Shown: in pieces, positions 49,426-59,740 of the stretch
Layout: each line of letters starts with the position of its first letter
How positions within the stretch are numbered: position 1 is the stretch's first letter
Assembly: GCA_004835665.1 (NCBI GenBank)
Contig: ML240445.1
Location: forward strand, 930,001-994,000
DNA from: Phoma sp. XZ068
Lineage: Eukaryota > Ascomycota > Dothideomycetes > Pleosporales > Didymellaceae
DNA: 64,000 bases
Reading direction: 5' to 3'
Program-made: the position numbers and the translations under genes
Notes under the pieces: generated by a model
The model's input: only the letters and a program-made list of their open reading frames with translations
The model's database searches: none
What the model was told of the DNA's origin: nothing

Positions 49426-50084
49426 CTGAAGCAACAATAGTAGGTCTTTCCGTGGTGTCTTTGATGCTTTCGCTCAACCTTGCGCTTTCAGATGGATCGG
49501 ATGTACGTCAAGAACGAGTCTGGAAGTAAGCATGGATCTTTTTTGGTAGTGGCATATGTTTCAGAGGCTGTACCATAGCACGTCAGTTGACACCGATAAT
49601 GGTGATGCTCAATGATGTGGTTACCCATACCTTCGTATTGTGTAACGCGAGGGCAACCCCAGCTGCGGAAGAAGTTGTCGGAAGGACGACGAAACGAGCG
49701 TTGAAGTTCCGACACAAACCACCTTGGCACTGCTCCGCCATCGGAAGAGACAACATTATGACGTGGAGACTCTGCGCTTAGTGTAGGGCTAGGTCCGCCG
49801 GCGGTTTCCGCTTTCCAATTTGCCGAGGGAAGGACCCTGACGGAGGGACATGGGAGCATTCACTCGAAGTTTCGCTGCAATCGATGCTAATTTCCAGAAT
49901 TCCCGCATTCGGTATTTTGAATTGAATCCATGTGGTTCCGCTGCCAAGGGAGCATTCCCCGCCGGAATCAACGGATATTTAAATCTACCATATACGGTAA
50001 TTACACCGTCGGCGAGCCCGGCTTGCTTCGATCAGGTGTCAGCCGCTGATGTACAACCTAGCGACTGTATAGTCACATGCTCCA
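49426..50084. other. Intergenic, no supported gene
   Basis: 659 bases between the transcription factor start and the 3' end of the broken P450, both on the minus strand. It presumably holds the factor's promoter. Overlapping ORFs have no protein character. Confidence 0.4.
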
Positions 50085-51748
50085 TTACCGAACATCCACT
50101 TTCACGAACCTCACGTCTTGTCTCGGCGGTCCTGCAGTGAAGTGATCCCTCAACCCGTTCCAATACTTCTCCGCCACGAAGCCATGCGGCAGAACGACAT
50201 CAAACTCGTTTAACACTCTCCTAACAACACTCCTCAGCTCCATATATGCTAGCGTTCTGCCTACACAACTGTACTGCCCCATGGAGAAGGGTAGAAATAC
50301 CGTTCGGTTGAGCACCAACTCGGGCTTCGTCGTCCAGCGCTCAGGCAGGAACTCATCTGGTCTAACGAAATTGCGGGCGTCGCGGTTGAGGACGAACAGT
50401 GGCATCTGCACAATCATGTCACCCGGGATGAAGTGACCATTTACGGTAAGTCCTTCGGGTGGCGTGATGCGTTGCGATGCGAAAAAGGTTGAAGGCCAGA
50501 GGCGCATTGACTCATTGATGACGGCTTCAAGAAGTGTTAAAGGCTCCGAGCAGTGGTAGTCGGACAAATTTTAGAGATGCTCGTCGCGGATCGCACGCAT
50601 ATAGTGAGGGTGCGTTGCAAGCTGCATGAAGATGAAGGTCAAAGCGGTGGATATTGTTTCGCTACCTGCACTGATGATGAGGCGTGACTCGCCGTAGAGG
50701 AGGGCGCGGCCTTCATCATCTTTCGACGTATTCTTGATCAGCTCTCCGATCACGTCAGGAGAAGCATCTTTGAGCTGTATTGTTTTAGTCTTGATTTGAA
50801 AGCACCTGGGCGCCAGGCTACTGCCATACGAGCCTTCATTTGACTGACACTCCAGTCTGTCCAGTCTTTCAGTGGACCGGCGAGTGATGTGAGAATGCCA
50901 AGAGCATTCATCAGCCATGGCATGTGGTACGTGATGCCCATCGTGCTCAGGCATTGCGTGCAAGTTTTCAATACACTGTCTGCATCTTCACTCGACTTGC
51001 CAGTGATGAAGCCCATTGGTCTTCCGAAGGCAAGTGCAGACATGACATCGTAGCTGAAGTATGTCATCGTTTCAAGAAGAAGAACTGGCTTCCCCTCAGC
51101 CTTCCCCAACCGTTCGAGTAGTTGATCACATGTGTTTTCAATTTGTGGCGCAATACCGGTTAAATACGTCTTCATGGCGTTATCCCAGATCTTTCTTCGC
51201 TGTCGGTGCAAAATTTAGTCGCGGTTGAGGTGAAGTGACTTCTCCATTACATCGTAAAATGGGCCTTTGCTCGTCTTTGACTTGAAACCTATGAGGATTT
51301 GAGCTGCTTCTGGGTCAAAGATCGTCAACTCTCTTGGACCGCTTCGTACGTAGTCTCCATACTCTTTCTGTAAATCCTGCTGTACTCGATGCCAGTGCCA
51401 CCTCATATCAATCACCTTCTTCACAGTATACCATTTCGATAGTCTTGCCCCTAATGGCCCGGGATAGCTTTGGAGAGGATGGAAGAAGATACGGGATGCC
51501 CTGATATACATCTAGAGAGTAGACCAGAATGTCAGGGAAAGGGCGGTAGCTTGAAAAAAGCCCCCGTTGCAAGCAAGAACGAAGTACACCGTGCTACTGA
51601 AAGCCATGATTGGCAACGCTAGATAGTCGATTTCGATTCGCCGAAGGATAGCCTCATGGAGTGTGATAGTCGTTAGAGGTATGAGGATAAGAAACGTCGC
51701 TGAATTGGTTGCCATGATGCTGTAGCTCTCGGGCTTGCTAAGATTCAT
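50085..51748 (-). pseudogene. Cytochrome P450 interrupted by three in-frame stop codons
   Basis: A complete P450 can be followed in one frame from 51748 to 50085 with one 47-base intron (50775-50821), about 539 codons. It has N-terminal membrane helices, the hinge FFHPLQSYPGP, I-helix AGSETIST, ExxR as ESMRLWP, FLPERW and the heme loop FSMGQYSCVG. Three stops break it without changing frame: TAG at 51514-51512 (between membrane anchor and hinge), TAA at 51217-51215 (before the HRQRRKIWDNAM C-helix region) and TAA at 50573-50571 (before the K helix). All three would arise from Gln codons by C-to-T change in a CpA context, the type made by repeat-induced point mutation. This looks like a recent pseudogene; the family's substrate is unknown. 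Confidence 0.8.
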
Positions 51749-53278
51749 ACCAATTCATTCGCGGTGAACCATCAGAATATATCTCCGTAATCACTTCATT
51801 TGATCCCAAGAATGGCCTTCAGAAGTAAAGATGTAATAAGAGTTTATAGCGTCCTGACTGAATGATGAATGCGATGAAAGTGGCTTATTGAAAAGGGAAG
51901 AAACAAAGAGAAAATAGAATGTAACATAGGACTATCACTGTCAGACCATACTTGAATTGGTTCATTCATATCACGGACACTAAGGCTAGCTTGTTGCTGT
52001 GCAATCATCTCGTCGCTTTGCCGTTGGTTGAAAAGACGGGCTGTGGTCCAGGCTGCCCCAGAGCCTGCATTAGTTCTGGCTGCTGATATGGTTCTAGCGC
52101 TAGCAGAAGGATGTAATCTTTGCAAAGCGAGATTCAAAGCATAGAAATATTCAAGTACCCCTCAGGACACACAGAAGGAGTTTGGACTGGACTGTGTGGA
52201 TCCTGACAGAGTGTGGAAAGGAAGCAACGAATGGCGCTAGTGGCTCAGTTCCTGGGTCAGTGTTCTTTGTCAACCATCTCTCACTCCTTCATGCCGCCGT
52301 CAATTATCGCGGTTATCGTATGCCACCAGTCATCAGTAGATTCTGACGTGAGATGAAGCACCCTCGCCTGTATGCGTATCTTCAATCGGCTGGAATTTCA
52401 CCAACGGCACAACGTCCTTGGACATGCCAATCCTCGTGGTACCGTTTTTCTATGTGACCGTGTTTCCAACTTGTTGGTTAAATGAGTTCTACCTTGGAGC
52501 CATGGTATGATCTTATCGTAGGACGCGATGAATTCGCTGCTGATATTGGCTTGATTCGCAAGTTTGCAAGCGGTGACCTCAGCATCTACATCACCATCGT
52601 CAACCTGATCTTCTAATTCAATGGCGTCAGTCGGAGCTTTAGTGCGATCAGACTCTGCTTGAGATCTCCACAAAACAACTTGTTGAACGTTGGGTACAGT
52701 CGCAGTCAAGGAGCTACCTCGAAATAGCTGTAGGCTCCTAGAGCATTCGTCAGTACTGTTTGACTACATGCAGCATCAACGGTTCTACACATAGAGCCAA
52801 GATACTAACGGCACAGTGAAGTATTTCCTTCGTGTTGCGTATCAATCATCTGGACGATGACCCCCAGCTGCATGGATGCGGCGCCACTGATTGTACACGG
52901 CCACTTTCGCAAAACCTCATTCTAGACGCTCTCGACAAATTGCCTGCTCGGGAATAGCGGTCGGTTGTGGAAGTAATCGACCAGCTTTCTGCCTTGAATG
53001 ATCACCTGAAACAAGTTCGCATTCGCATAATCATATTTGTCAAAAACAGATGGGCCCGTCCAAATTCAATACCGAGAAAGCAGTCTCTGGGATGTGCGCC
53101 ACACTTAAAAAGAGCCTCTCGATGTGGATATTCACACAGCGGTGCGAATGTAATTGAGTTCGCAGCCGTCACTTCAAGGCATAAGCTATACCGAACTTAA
53201 CAAAAACACAATCGTCACCAGCGTTGATGGGATGTAAATGAACCCATCCCGCATGAGTAGAGATATTAAGAATCTCCA
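51749..53278. other. 1.5-kb intergenic region, no supported gene
   Basis: Only short ORFs on both strands. It lies upstream of the P450 pseudogene and of the NACHT-like relic. No Walker A motif was found here, so the missing N-terminal half of the relic is not present in readable form. Confidence 0.4.
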
Positions 53279-54402
53279 GGTTTCGTCTGGCAGCGCTCTA
53301 CTGCAATGAGATTGATAAGTTGCTGCGGCAGACAACAACGGCCGACGAGGTCCTGGAGCTAGTCGCCTGTCTACCAGACCGATTCTATAACTTCTACGAC
53401 CGAATCCTGGAATTCGCCAGCGATGAAAGACTCCATCACTGCCTCACCTGAGCCCTTTGTCATCTACTCGTTGCCGAGGTCACCACTGATAAAGATCTTG
53501 CTGCTTTCGGCGCTTTTACTTACGGAACCTGATAAAGCTGGTTCGGCAACATCATAGAAAAGCCTATCAAGCTGGATGACATTCTTATTCCACTCAACGG
53601 ATTAATTACCAGGAAGATCTACAAAGCTGGGCCGTCGTACTGCAAATCCGGACACAAGGTGGTCTATCCTGGAAAGGACGTAGTATCCATCCAATTGGCA
53701 CATTTCTCAGTATCAGAATATCTGCAGCTGGCAGCGATGCGAAAAGTTCTACAGGAGTACGAATTTGCGTCAAACATGCATGGTAGTCGGACGCTTGGCT
53801 TACGCTTCTATGCTTTTTTCGTGTACAGTGCTTTGTACCCTGATCACTTACCGACGGACGACCTTCTCACTGCCTGGGAGCACTATCATCACAACTGTGA
53901 AAAACAACTGGAACAATACTTGAAGGGTCAAGGTGATTTCGCGGGTCCCGAAGACATGTGGCGCAACCCAGGTTTGTTTTTCGATATGGTTATGAATGTC
54001 GTCTGCATCTACTGCAGCCTTCCAAAAAGATGCTGGAATCTACAGTATACAGCTCCGTTATCTTTTGATCTGCTTGCGTATGCACACTTATCGTATTTTG
54101 GTCTGCACGGAATATGGCCCATACCGTTCTTTGATCTCTGTTTTGTGCTGTGGAAACTAAGTGGAATGCTGCCATGGGTTTTGGGCAAGCTAGTGGCACT
54201 TGCGAGCTTGCTCATGCTTGCCATACCTTTAGTATTTCTGACGGGCATCACCAGATGGATTGACACGGAGAAGTATATTTGGGGCGCGGTCTTCTTCATG
54301 ATTGTTTCGCTGGTTCCAGGGTGTGGTACGTTCCTTCACGTGTATTTGGCTTCTGTGACGTTAATAGGTGCGGTAACAATTCGCTTTCCCTCAGTTAGAT
54401 GA
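53279..54402 (+). pseudogene. Relic of a NACHT/STAND (NLR-like) protein, C-terminal part
   Basis: From 53279 one frame reads FRLAALYCNEIDKLL, then LPDRFYNFYDRILEF, ALCHLLVAE, broken by TGA codons near 53446-53448 and 53527-53529. Further on, an open frame (53659-54402, no ATG at its start) begins with VVSIQLAHFSVSEYL. These are the winged-helix landmarks that follow the NTPase core in fungal NLR-like proteins (FRWA-QLD, LP-L-YDRIL, LAHFSVKEYL). The last about 120 residues hold three hydrophobic segments that may span a membrane. The P-loop half is absent. Possibly the terminal ORF is still transcribed, but the gene as a whole is broken. Confidence 0.6.
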
Positions 54403-54560
54403 TTTCAACAACACATAATTCCTACTCTCCAAGTATACTCATGAGAGATATAAGGAAGGTGGCGAGCTGGACAATGTACGTCGAAAGGCGCTAATGTCTT
54501 GGCATCGTCAATTCACTACTCCAACCTTCGAGCATCTCCACAACCACAACACAACCCAAC

Positions 54561-55421
54561 ATGGCCGACACAACAGAACCAGAATCCACCATGACCAAGC
54601 CCGAAACGCCTGTGGAGGACGCACCCTCAGACTCCACCCCCTCCTCCACAGAAGCCACCGCTCCAACACCCGCACCCACCGACGCCAAATCCGCCCTCGC
54701 CGCCCGCATGGCCCGCTTCAAAACCCTCCAAGCGCAAAAAGAAAGCGGCCGCAAAGCCACCGAGCGCGAAGTCCGCGACGCAGAAGACCGCTCAGAGCGT
54801 CTAGCCAAGCTCTCCAAGCTCGCAGACGCGCACACCAAAGCATCCTACAAGCTGCTGAAATCCGAGGACCCAGACTTCGAGCGCAAGCGCAACTGGGACT
54901 ACACTGTCGAAGAGAGCGAGTCGTGGGACAAGCGTGTTGCGAAGAAGGCGCGGGCGCGCGACTCCAATGCCTTCGCTGATTACCGCGGGGAGGCGAATAA
55001 AGTGTATAAACGCCAGATTGGGCAGATGAGTAAAGTTGATCTCGCGGCGTATGCGGAGGAGAAGGCGACGAAGTTGCAGCGGCAGGTGCAAGCTGGGTTA
55101 CTGCAGTTGGTGGAGACGGACGACGGGGAGATATACACGGTTGATCCGAATGGGCGCGTAAATACGGCGGTGGAGGAGGAGTATGGGCATGATCATCGGC
55201 CAAGTAAGGAGGCGGTTGATCGGCTGGTGGGCGATATTGAGAAGAGTGAGAAGGCGAGGTTGGAGGCGCGCAGGAAGAGGGGGATTAGGGATGAGCAGGA
55301 TCAGGGTGATATTACGTATATCAACCAGAAGAACAAGCAGTTCAACGATAAGCTGGGGCGGTTTTATAATAGGTATACGACGGAGATTAGGGAGAGCTTC
55401 GAGCGGGGAACGGCGATATAG
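54561..55421 (+). CDS. SYF2: Pre-mRNA-splicing factor Syf2
   Basis: An intronless 286-residue protein of the NineTeen/Prp19-associated complex. After a Pro/Thr/Ser-rich acidic start it has the SYF2 core: ARMARFKTLQAQK, then RNWDYTVEESESWDKRVAKK, YRGEANKVYKRQIGQM, a KEAVDRLVGDIEKSEKAR helix, and the end DITYINQKNKQFNDKLGRFY followed by NRYTTEIRESFERGTA. It stabilises the activated spliceosome and works in the nucleus. A second splicing factor, CWC25, lies 1.4 kb downstream on the same strand. Confidence 0.95.
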   Translation: MADTTEPESTMTKPETPVEDAPSDSTPSSTEATAPTPAPTDAKSALAARMARFKTLQAQKESGRKATEREVRDAEDRSERLAKLSKLADAHTKASYKLLKSEDPDFERKRNWDYTVEESESWDKRVAKKARARDSNAFADYRGEANKVYKRQIGQMSKVDLAAYAEEKATKLQRQVQAGLLQLVETDDGEIYTVDPNGRVNTAVEEEYGHDHRPSKEAVDRLVGDIEKSEKARLEARRKRGIRDEQDQGDITYINQKNKQFNDKLGRFYNRYTTEIRESFERGTAI

Positions 55422-55605
55422 GCGGGTGGTGGTTCTTGGAGACGGTGGAGACGTTGGAAGTGGTGGAAATACCCTGGCATGGCTAGTTGGAACGGCGTTA
55501 TTGGTGTTCAAAATCACTTGGACAAAGGCTGCATGGATGGAGTTCAATCTGAAGACAGGCTTGCTGGTGTTGCACCGCGCCTTGGTATCATTATCATTCA
55601 CTCGC

Positions 55606-56568
55606 TCAAAAGATCTTGCTAAGCACCCTATGCACATCCTGCCCCGGCTCGGGCTTCTTATCGCTCTTACTCGTCGCCTCGTGCTGCTTGAACTCCAACC
55701 GCCGCCTGGCCTTCTTCGGCTTCCCTTCTGTCGTCCCCGCAGCGCCGCTTTCCTGGGGGGCGTCTGCATCGTCGCCCCTCCTCTCGCGCGTGGCCTTGAT
55801 ACCGCTCTCCATCTTGCCGCGCTCGACATTCTCCAAGAAGCGCTTATTCTCCTTCTTGCTCTGCTGAATCTCAAAGCGCAGACGGGCCGCGCGCTCCGCA
55901 TTCTCGTTCTGGATCTGCTCGACGAGATGCGCCCACTTGACGCCTGTCAGGTACTTTACGTTCCAGACCTCGTCGTGCCAGCGGCCGCGCTTCTTGCCGC
56001 CCATGGTCTGCGCATTGAGGTTCTCGGCGACAAACTTGGCGTCCTTTTTGTGCGTGAATTCGACCCAGCCGTCGAGGAAGAGCTTGCGCCGTGTGCCGCC
56101 GCCGCGCAGCCGTTGCTGTCGCGATGTCGTGTCTTCCGGTGTCAGGAATATGCGGCCGACGGCGCCGTAGGGGGTGAGGAGGGAGCGCAGGACCGTGGGC
56201 TTCATGAAGGGGGGCACGCGGGAGATGTATACGACGCCGGATTTGTCCTTCTTCGGCGTCTTCAAGTCTATTGCTTTCCCGCTGAGTTTGTCGGCCTGAA
56301 GCTTCAAGTCTTGAGGCAGGCCTGCGGCGATTTCTTCGAGACGTGCGAGTTCGGCATTCTTGCTGGATATCGGGTCGTCGTTGTCGTCGTCTGCTTCCGC
56401 CTCGTCTTCTGAGTTGTAGTCTGCATCTTCATCGGAGGAGTGGTCGGTCTTTTGGCGTTTGGCGGAGGGAAGCGTGCGCGCTCTGCTTTCTTCTTCAGAC
56501 TCGTAGCCGCGCTCTTCGTCTTCACTTTCTCCGGCGTCGAGCCATTCGTTGCGTTTGCGGGTCGACAT
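55606..56568 (-). CDS. ESF2: Pre-rRNA processing factor Esf2 (ABT1 family)
   Basis: Intronless. The ATG at 56568 (MSTRKRNEW) is preferred to an in-frame ATG 13 codons upstream because relatives start this way; it gives 320 residues. An acidic Ser/Glu/Asp N terminus is followed by an RNA-recognition-type domain: GVVYISRVPPFMKPTVLRSL, YGAVGRIFLTPED, DGWVEFTHKKDAKFVAENLN and the typical WHDEVWNVKYLTGVKWAHL. The C-terminal third is Lys/Arg/Glu-rich. It belongs to the small-subunit processome in the nucleolus and assists 18S rRNA maturation. It converges with SYF2 and is divergent from CWC25. Confidence 0.94.
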   Translation of the reverse strand: MSTRKRNEWLDAGESEDEERGYESEEESRARTLPSAKRQKTDHSSDEDADYNSEDEAEADDDNDDPISSKNAELARLEEIAAGLPQDLKLQADKLSGKAIDLKTPKKDKSGVVYISRVPPFMKPTVLRSLLTPYGAVGRIFLTPEDTTSRQQRLRGGGTRRKLFLDGWVEFTHKKDAKFVAENLNAQTMGGKKRGRWHDEVWNVKYLTGVKWAHLVEQIQNENAERAARLRFEIQQSKKENKRFLENVERGKMESGIKATRERRGDDADAPQESGAAGTTEGKPKKARRRLEFKQHEATSKSDKKPEPGQDVHRVLSKIF

Positions 56569-56793
56569 TTTCGCGGTTGTTTGAATTGTTGCTAACTTCA
56601 AAGCCAAAAGTTCTCGGAGAAGCGGCGGAGGTGAATTTTAGCGGGGCCGATCCACAGCGCGCCAAGTCCTAGAATCGAGTGGCGCTTCCCGCCTCTCTTC
56701 CTCGACTTTCACATCACGACAACTTTTAACCACTACGAGAGTCTTCACGGCACCCAGCACTTTCCAAACCGATAAACATACCACACCGCAGCC
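56569..56793. promoter_or_regulatory. Bidirectional promoter ESF2 / CWC25
   Basis: Only 225 bases separate the two start codons, so the two RNA-processing genes must share a core promoter region. No TATA box at the usual distances; no factor site assigned. Confidence 0.5.
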
Positions 56794-57858
56794 ATGGGTG
56801 GCGATCTTAACCTCAAAAAGTCCTGGCATCCCCACCTGCGCAAGAACCAAGAGCGGGTATGGAAGGAAGAAAAGTCAGCGCTCGAGGAGCGCAAGCAGAT
56901 CGAGAAGCTGCGCAAGGAGCGAGAGGAGGAACGCGCGCTTGAAGAGCTGCAAAAGCTGCAAGAGTCTGCCGGCGGCAAGACTGTAACACGGCGCGTCGAC
57001 TGGATGTACTCTGGCCCAGGCGGCGACGGCACCGGTGTCACCGAGGAGCGCGAAGGCTATCTGTTGGGCAAGCGCAGGATCGACCAGCTGCTGAAGAACG
57101 ACACGCAGGACCTGCAAAAGGGCGCTGCCGTCGGTATCGATGCACTTGGAAACGCCAACGCCAACTCAGCACGCGACACACAGAAGAAAGTCCTCGAGGA
57201 TCCCCTCCTGATGATCCAGAAGCAGAAGATGGAAATGCAGCTGAAAGCTATGAAAGATGCGCAGAAGCAGGCGAAATACGAGGAGAAGCGATCAAAGGAG
57301 AAGGAGCGCGAGAGCAAGCACAGAGACCGTGACGGAGAGCGCAGCAGGCACCACCGCAGCCGCCGCGACCGTTCACGCTCACGCTCGCGAGACCGTGATG
57401 ACCGAGACAGGAGAGATCGAAAGCACAGCCGCCGCGACCGGGACAGCAAAGACCACCGAGACCGGGACAGCAGAGACCACCGAGATGGACATCGTCGACG
57501 GTCACGATCGCGATCACCCTACCGCAAGAGCCGTCGCGACGACAGAGAGGAATACCGCAGACGCTCTCGCACACCGCCTAGAAGGACACACGACAAGCCT
57601 CGCTACGACTCCAATCAGGAGCAACAGAAGGAATCCGCAGCCGAGCGCCTGGCAAAGATGCAAGCAGATGCTTCGACCACAGAAGAGCAGCGCGCCGAGC
57701 GTGTCCGCGAGCAAGCAAAGAAGGATGCCGAAGAGGAGCAACGTGTGCAGAGCAACCTGAACGGCGGCAGACGTTTCAACGCTAGCATGGGCAATTCGAA
57801 CATGGGTCTTGGTGATGCTATTGCGAGAGGTCGATTGAGGGCTGAGGTGGATGCATGA
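56794..57858 (+). CDS. CWC25: Pre-mRNA-splicing factor Cwc25
   Basis: An intronless 354-residue protein. The N terminus MGGDLNLKKSWHP is the family signature, followed by a coiled coil (VWKEEKSALEERKQIEKLRK), VDWMYSGPGG, EGYLLGKRRIDQLLK and PLLMIQKQKMEM. The middle is an Arg/Asp/Ser-rich RS-like region, and the end (FNASMGNSNMGLGDAIARGR) is conserved. Cwc25 joins the Prp2-activated spliceosome and promotes the first transesterification. It acts in the nucleus. Confidence 0.95.
   Translation: MGGDLNLKKSWHPHLRKNQERVWKEEKSALEERKQIEKLRKEREEERALEELQKLQESAGGKTVTRRVDWMYSGPGGDGTGVTEEREGYLLGKRRIDQLLKNDTQDLQKGAAVGIDALGNANANSARDTQKKVLEDPLLMIQKQKMEMQLKAMKDAQKQAKYEEKRSKEKERESKHRDRDGERSRHHRSRRDRSRSRSRDRDDRDRRDRKHSRRDRDSKDHRDRDSRDHRDGHRRRSRSRSPYRKSRRDDREEYRRRSRTPPRRTHDKPRYDSNQEQQKESAAERLAKMQADASTTEEQRAERVREQAKKDAEEEQRVQSNLNGGRRFNASMGNSNMGLGDAIARGRLRAEVDA
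57436..57483 (+). repeat. Two-copy 24-base tandem repeat inside CWC25
   Basis: Two codon-aligned 24-base units with one mismatch encode DRDSKDHR and DRDSRDHR. They lie in the RS-like region, where repeat expansion and contraction is common. Confidence 0.8.
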
Positions 57859-58190
57859 GTAGCATGACATGGCGTCAATTTTTAGACTGAACAGCACGAT
57901 ACCCAATGATGAACACACCACTATCTTTCTCCCACTCGATTTCTTGAGTGTGTCGAAGTATCTGACAGTTCTCCCCGATTATAGGGTCAGATATCTACCA
58001 TGTGAATGTCCTAAGGTGTGGTGTATGAAGGAAAGGTTAACATAGAAAAAGGTTGAGATGTGATTAAAAATTACCTATGATGATTGGAGACTGGTATTAT
58101 CCCCACACCTCGAGGATTAAGCCCATCGAAGAAACCATTAGACCGGGATTCCGAATAACCCAACTCCACCACCACAAACTCACCATAACC
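57859..58190. other. Convergent 3' spacer
   Basis: 332 bases between CWC25 and the flavin monooxygenase stop codons. Nothing recognised. Confidence 0.4.
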
Positions 58191-59740
58191 TCACGCAAGC
58201 AGAGGCGATACCTCGCTGCTAACTGCACCATACTGAACATCCTCCTTCAACGCCCGCCGAATCTGCTCTTTCGCAGACCACCCATACAACTCTCTATTCA
58301 CATCCCCCAACATGGCCTTGCCTACCCTTCATTAGCTTTCACTCTCACACCGCAAACTCCACAGGTCAACTCACCGAGAAATGGAAACCTCATCAACATC
58401 CACAAAAAGGCATACATCACATACTCCTTCACAATACCAACATCCCTCTTGCTGCCCGCAAGCTTCCTCCCACGCTCCACAATCCTATTAACCCGCGGTG
58501 CGCGAATCACGTGGAATATTTTGATCGCATCGTCGATTGTCGCTTTCTCGGGGCCGTGACCGTAGCGCTCGGCGTCTAACATTTCTGATAGCAGCAGTGC
58601 GAAGGTTTGCGAGTCTTCGAGCGCTTGGCTGGCGCCTTGTCCCGTCGTGGGATCCATGGCGTGCGCGGCGTCGCCGAGGAGGAGGATACCGCGGGTGCCC
58701 CAGTGGGGGAGCTCGGGGAGCGTCCAGGTGGGGTATATGGATTCGACGGGGGCGGTGTTGATGATTGATTGGAGGATTGGGTCGTTCCAGTGTTTGTGGC
58801 GGTTGAGCAGGGCGAGCTTGATGAGTTGTGGGTCGATGTCCTTGGTGTCTGGGAGAGTGGAGGTTTCGAAGGTGGACCACCACATTAGCTGTTTGCTTGA
58901 GAGGGGGCCGCCGGAGGAGTAGCCGAAGAAGCCGTTGCCGCCGAATTCGAAGACCATGGCTTTGTTGTCTGCGATGGGTGGGGGGATGTCGGTGGTGAGG
59001 AAGCCACCGACGCCAGATTGGCCGCTGGGGTCGTCAGTGAGAGATCCTGAGTGTCGTCTTATATATTCTGCTTACCTGTATATCGGATTATACTTCTCAT
59101 CGTCGCCGAAGAGAGCTCTCCGCACCACGCTCTTCACACCATCAGCACCAATAACCAAATCCGCGTCATCCACCTCCTCCTTCCCCTGCTCATCCAGCAT
59201 CCGAACCCTCACCTTCTGCGTACTCTTATGCTCCATCCTAAACACTTTCAATATCTTCCTATGCTTAATAACATCCTCTCCATACGTATCAACCACATAC
59301 TGCCTCAGCGTGCGCCACAGGCCATGTCTCGAACTCGCAACACACACTTCTTCCGCGTCACCTTCTGCTCTTACACTCTTGTCGCTCGTACTCTGCACGC
59401 CCAGCGTCCACCCATTCGCGCCTTTGAAAATGAACTTCTCGGCTGGGAAACCCTGGGCTACCACTCTGTCGTGCAAGTCGAGACTCAGGTCTCGCAACAC
59501 GCGCATGCCGTTTGGCGAAACGCCTAGGCCGCCGCCCACGACAGCTGTCGATTCGGACAAAGCATCGAGATTGACGGATTGGTTGGGCCGGTCTGGAGGA
59601 GCGATACTAGAAGCCGCTGAACGAGGTCTGTGGGATTCGTAGACTGTGATGGTGTGTCTTGAAGGATTAGGGAGGTGTTTGCGGAGATGCAAGTAGGTGG
59701 ATAGACCTGCGATGCCTCCGCCGACGATGATGATTTTCAT
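58191..59740 (-). CDS. FAD-dependent monooxygenase (salicylate-hydroxylase-like)
   Basis: Three exons (59740-59076, 59024-58375, 58321-58191) join in phase into 481 residues. It is a group A flavoprotein hydroxylase: the Rossmann motif KIIIVGGGIAGLSTYLHLRK is at the start, the DG motif reads DLVIGADGVKSVVRRAL, and the second FAD site is LLLGDAAHAMDPTTGQGAS. Such enzymes use NAD(P)H and oxygen to hydroxylate aromatic or polyketide substrates. There is no signal peptide. No other secondary-metabolism gene is adjacent, so a catabolic role is as likely as a biosynthetic one. The last 43 codons are recovered only by using the acceptor at 58322-58323. Confidence 0.9.

Noticed and set aside
54494..55203. 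Long ORFs overlapping SYF2 in other frames and on the minus strand
   Set aside because: Shadows of the codon bias of SYF2; they have Arg/His/Pro-rich, non-protein-like composition.
55098..56412. Long ORFs (plus 55183-56412, minus 55098-55901) across SYF2 and ESF2
   Set aside because: They run antisense or out of frame to two confidently identified genes and show no domain.
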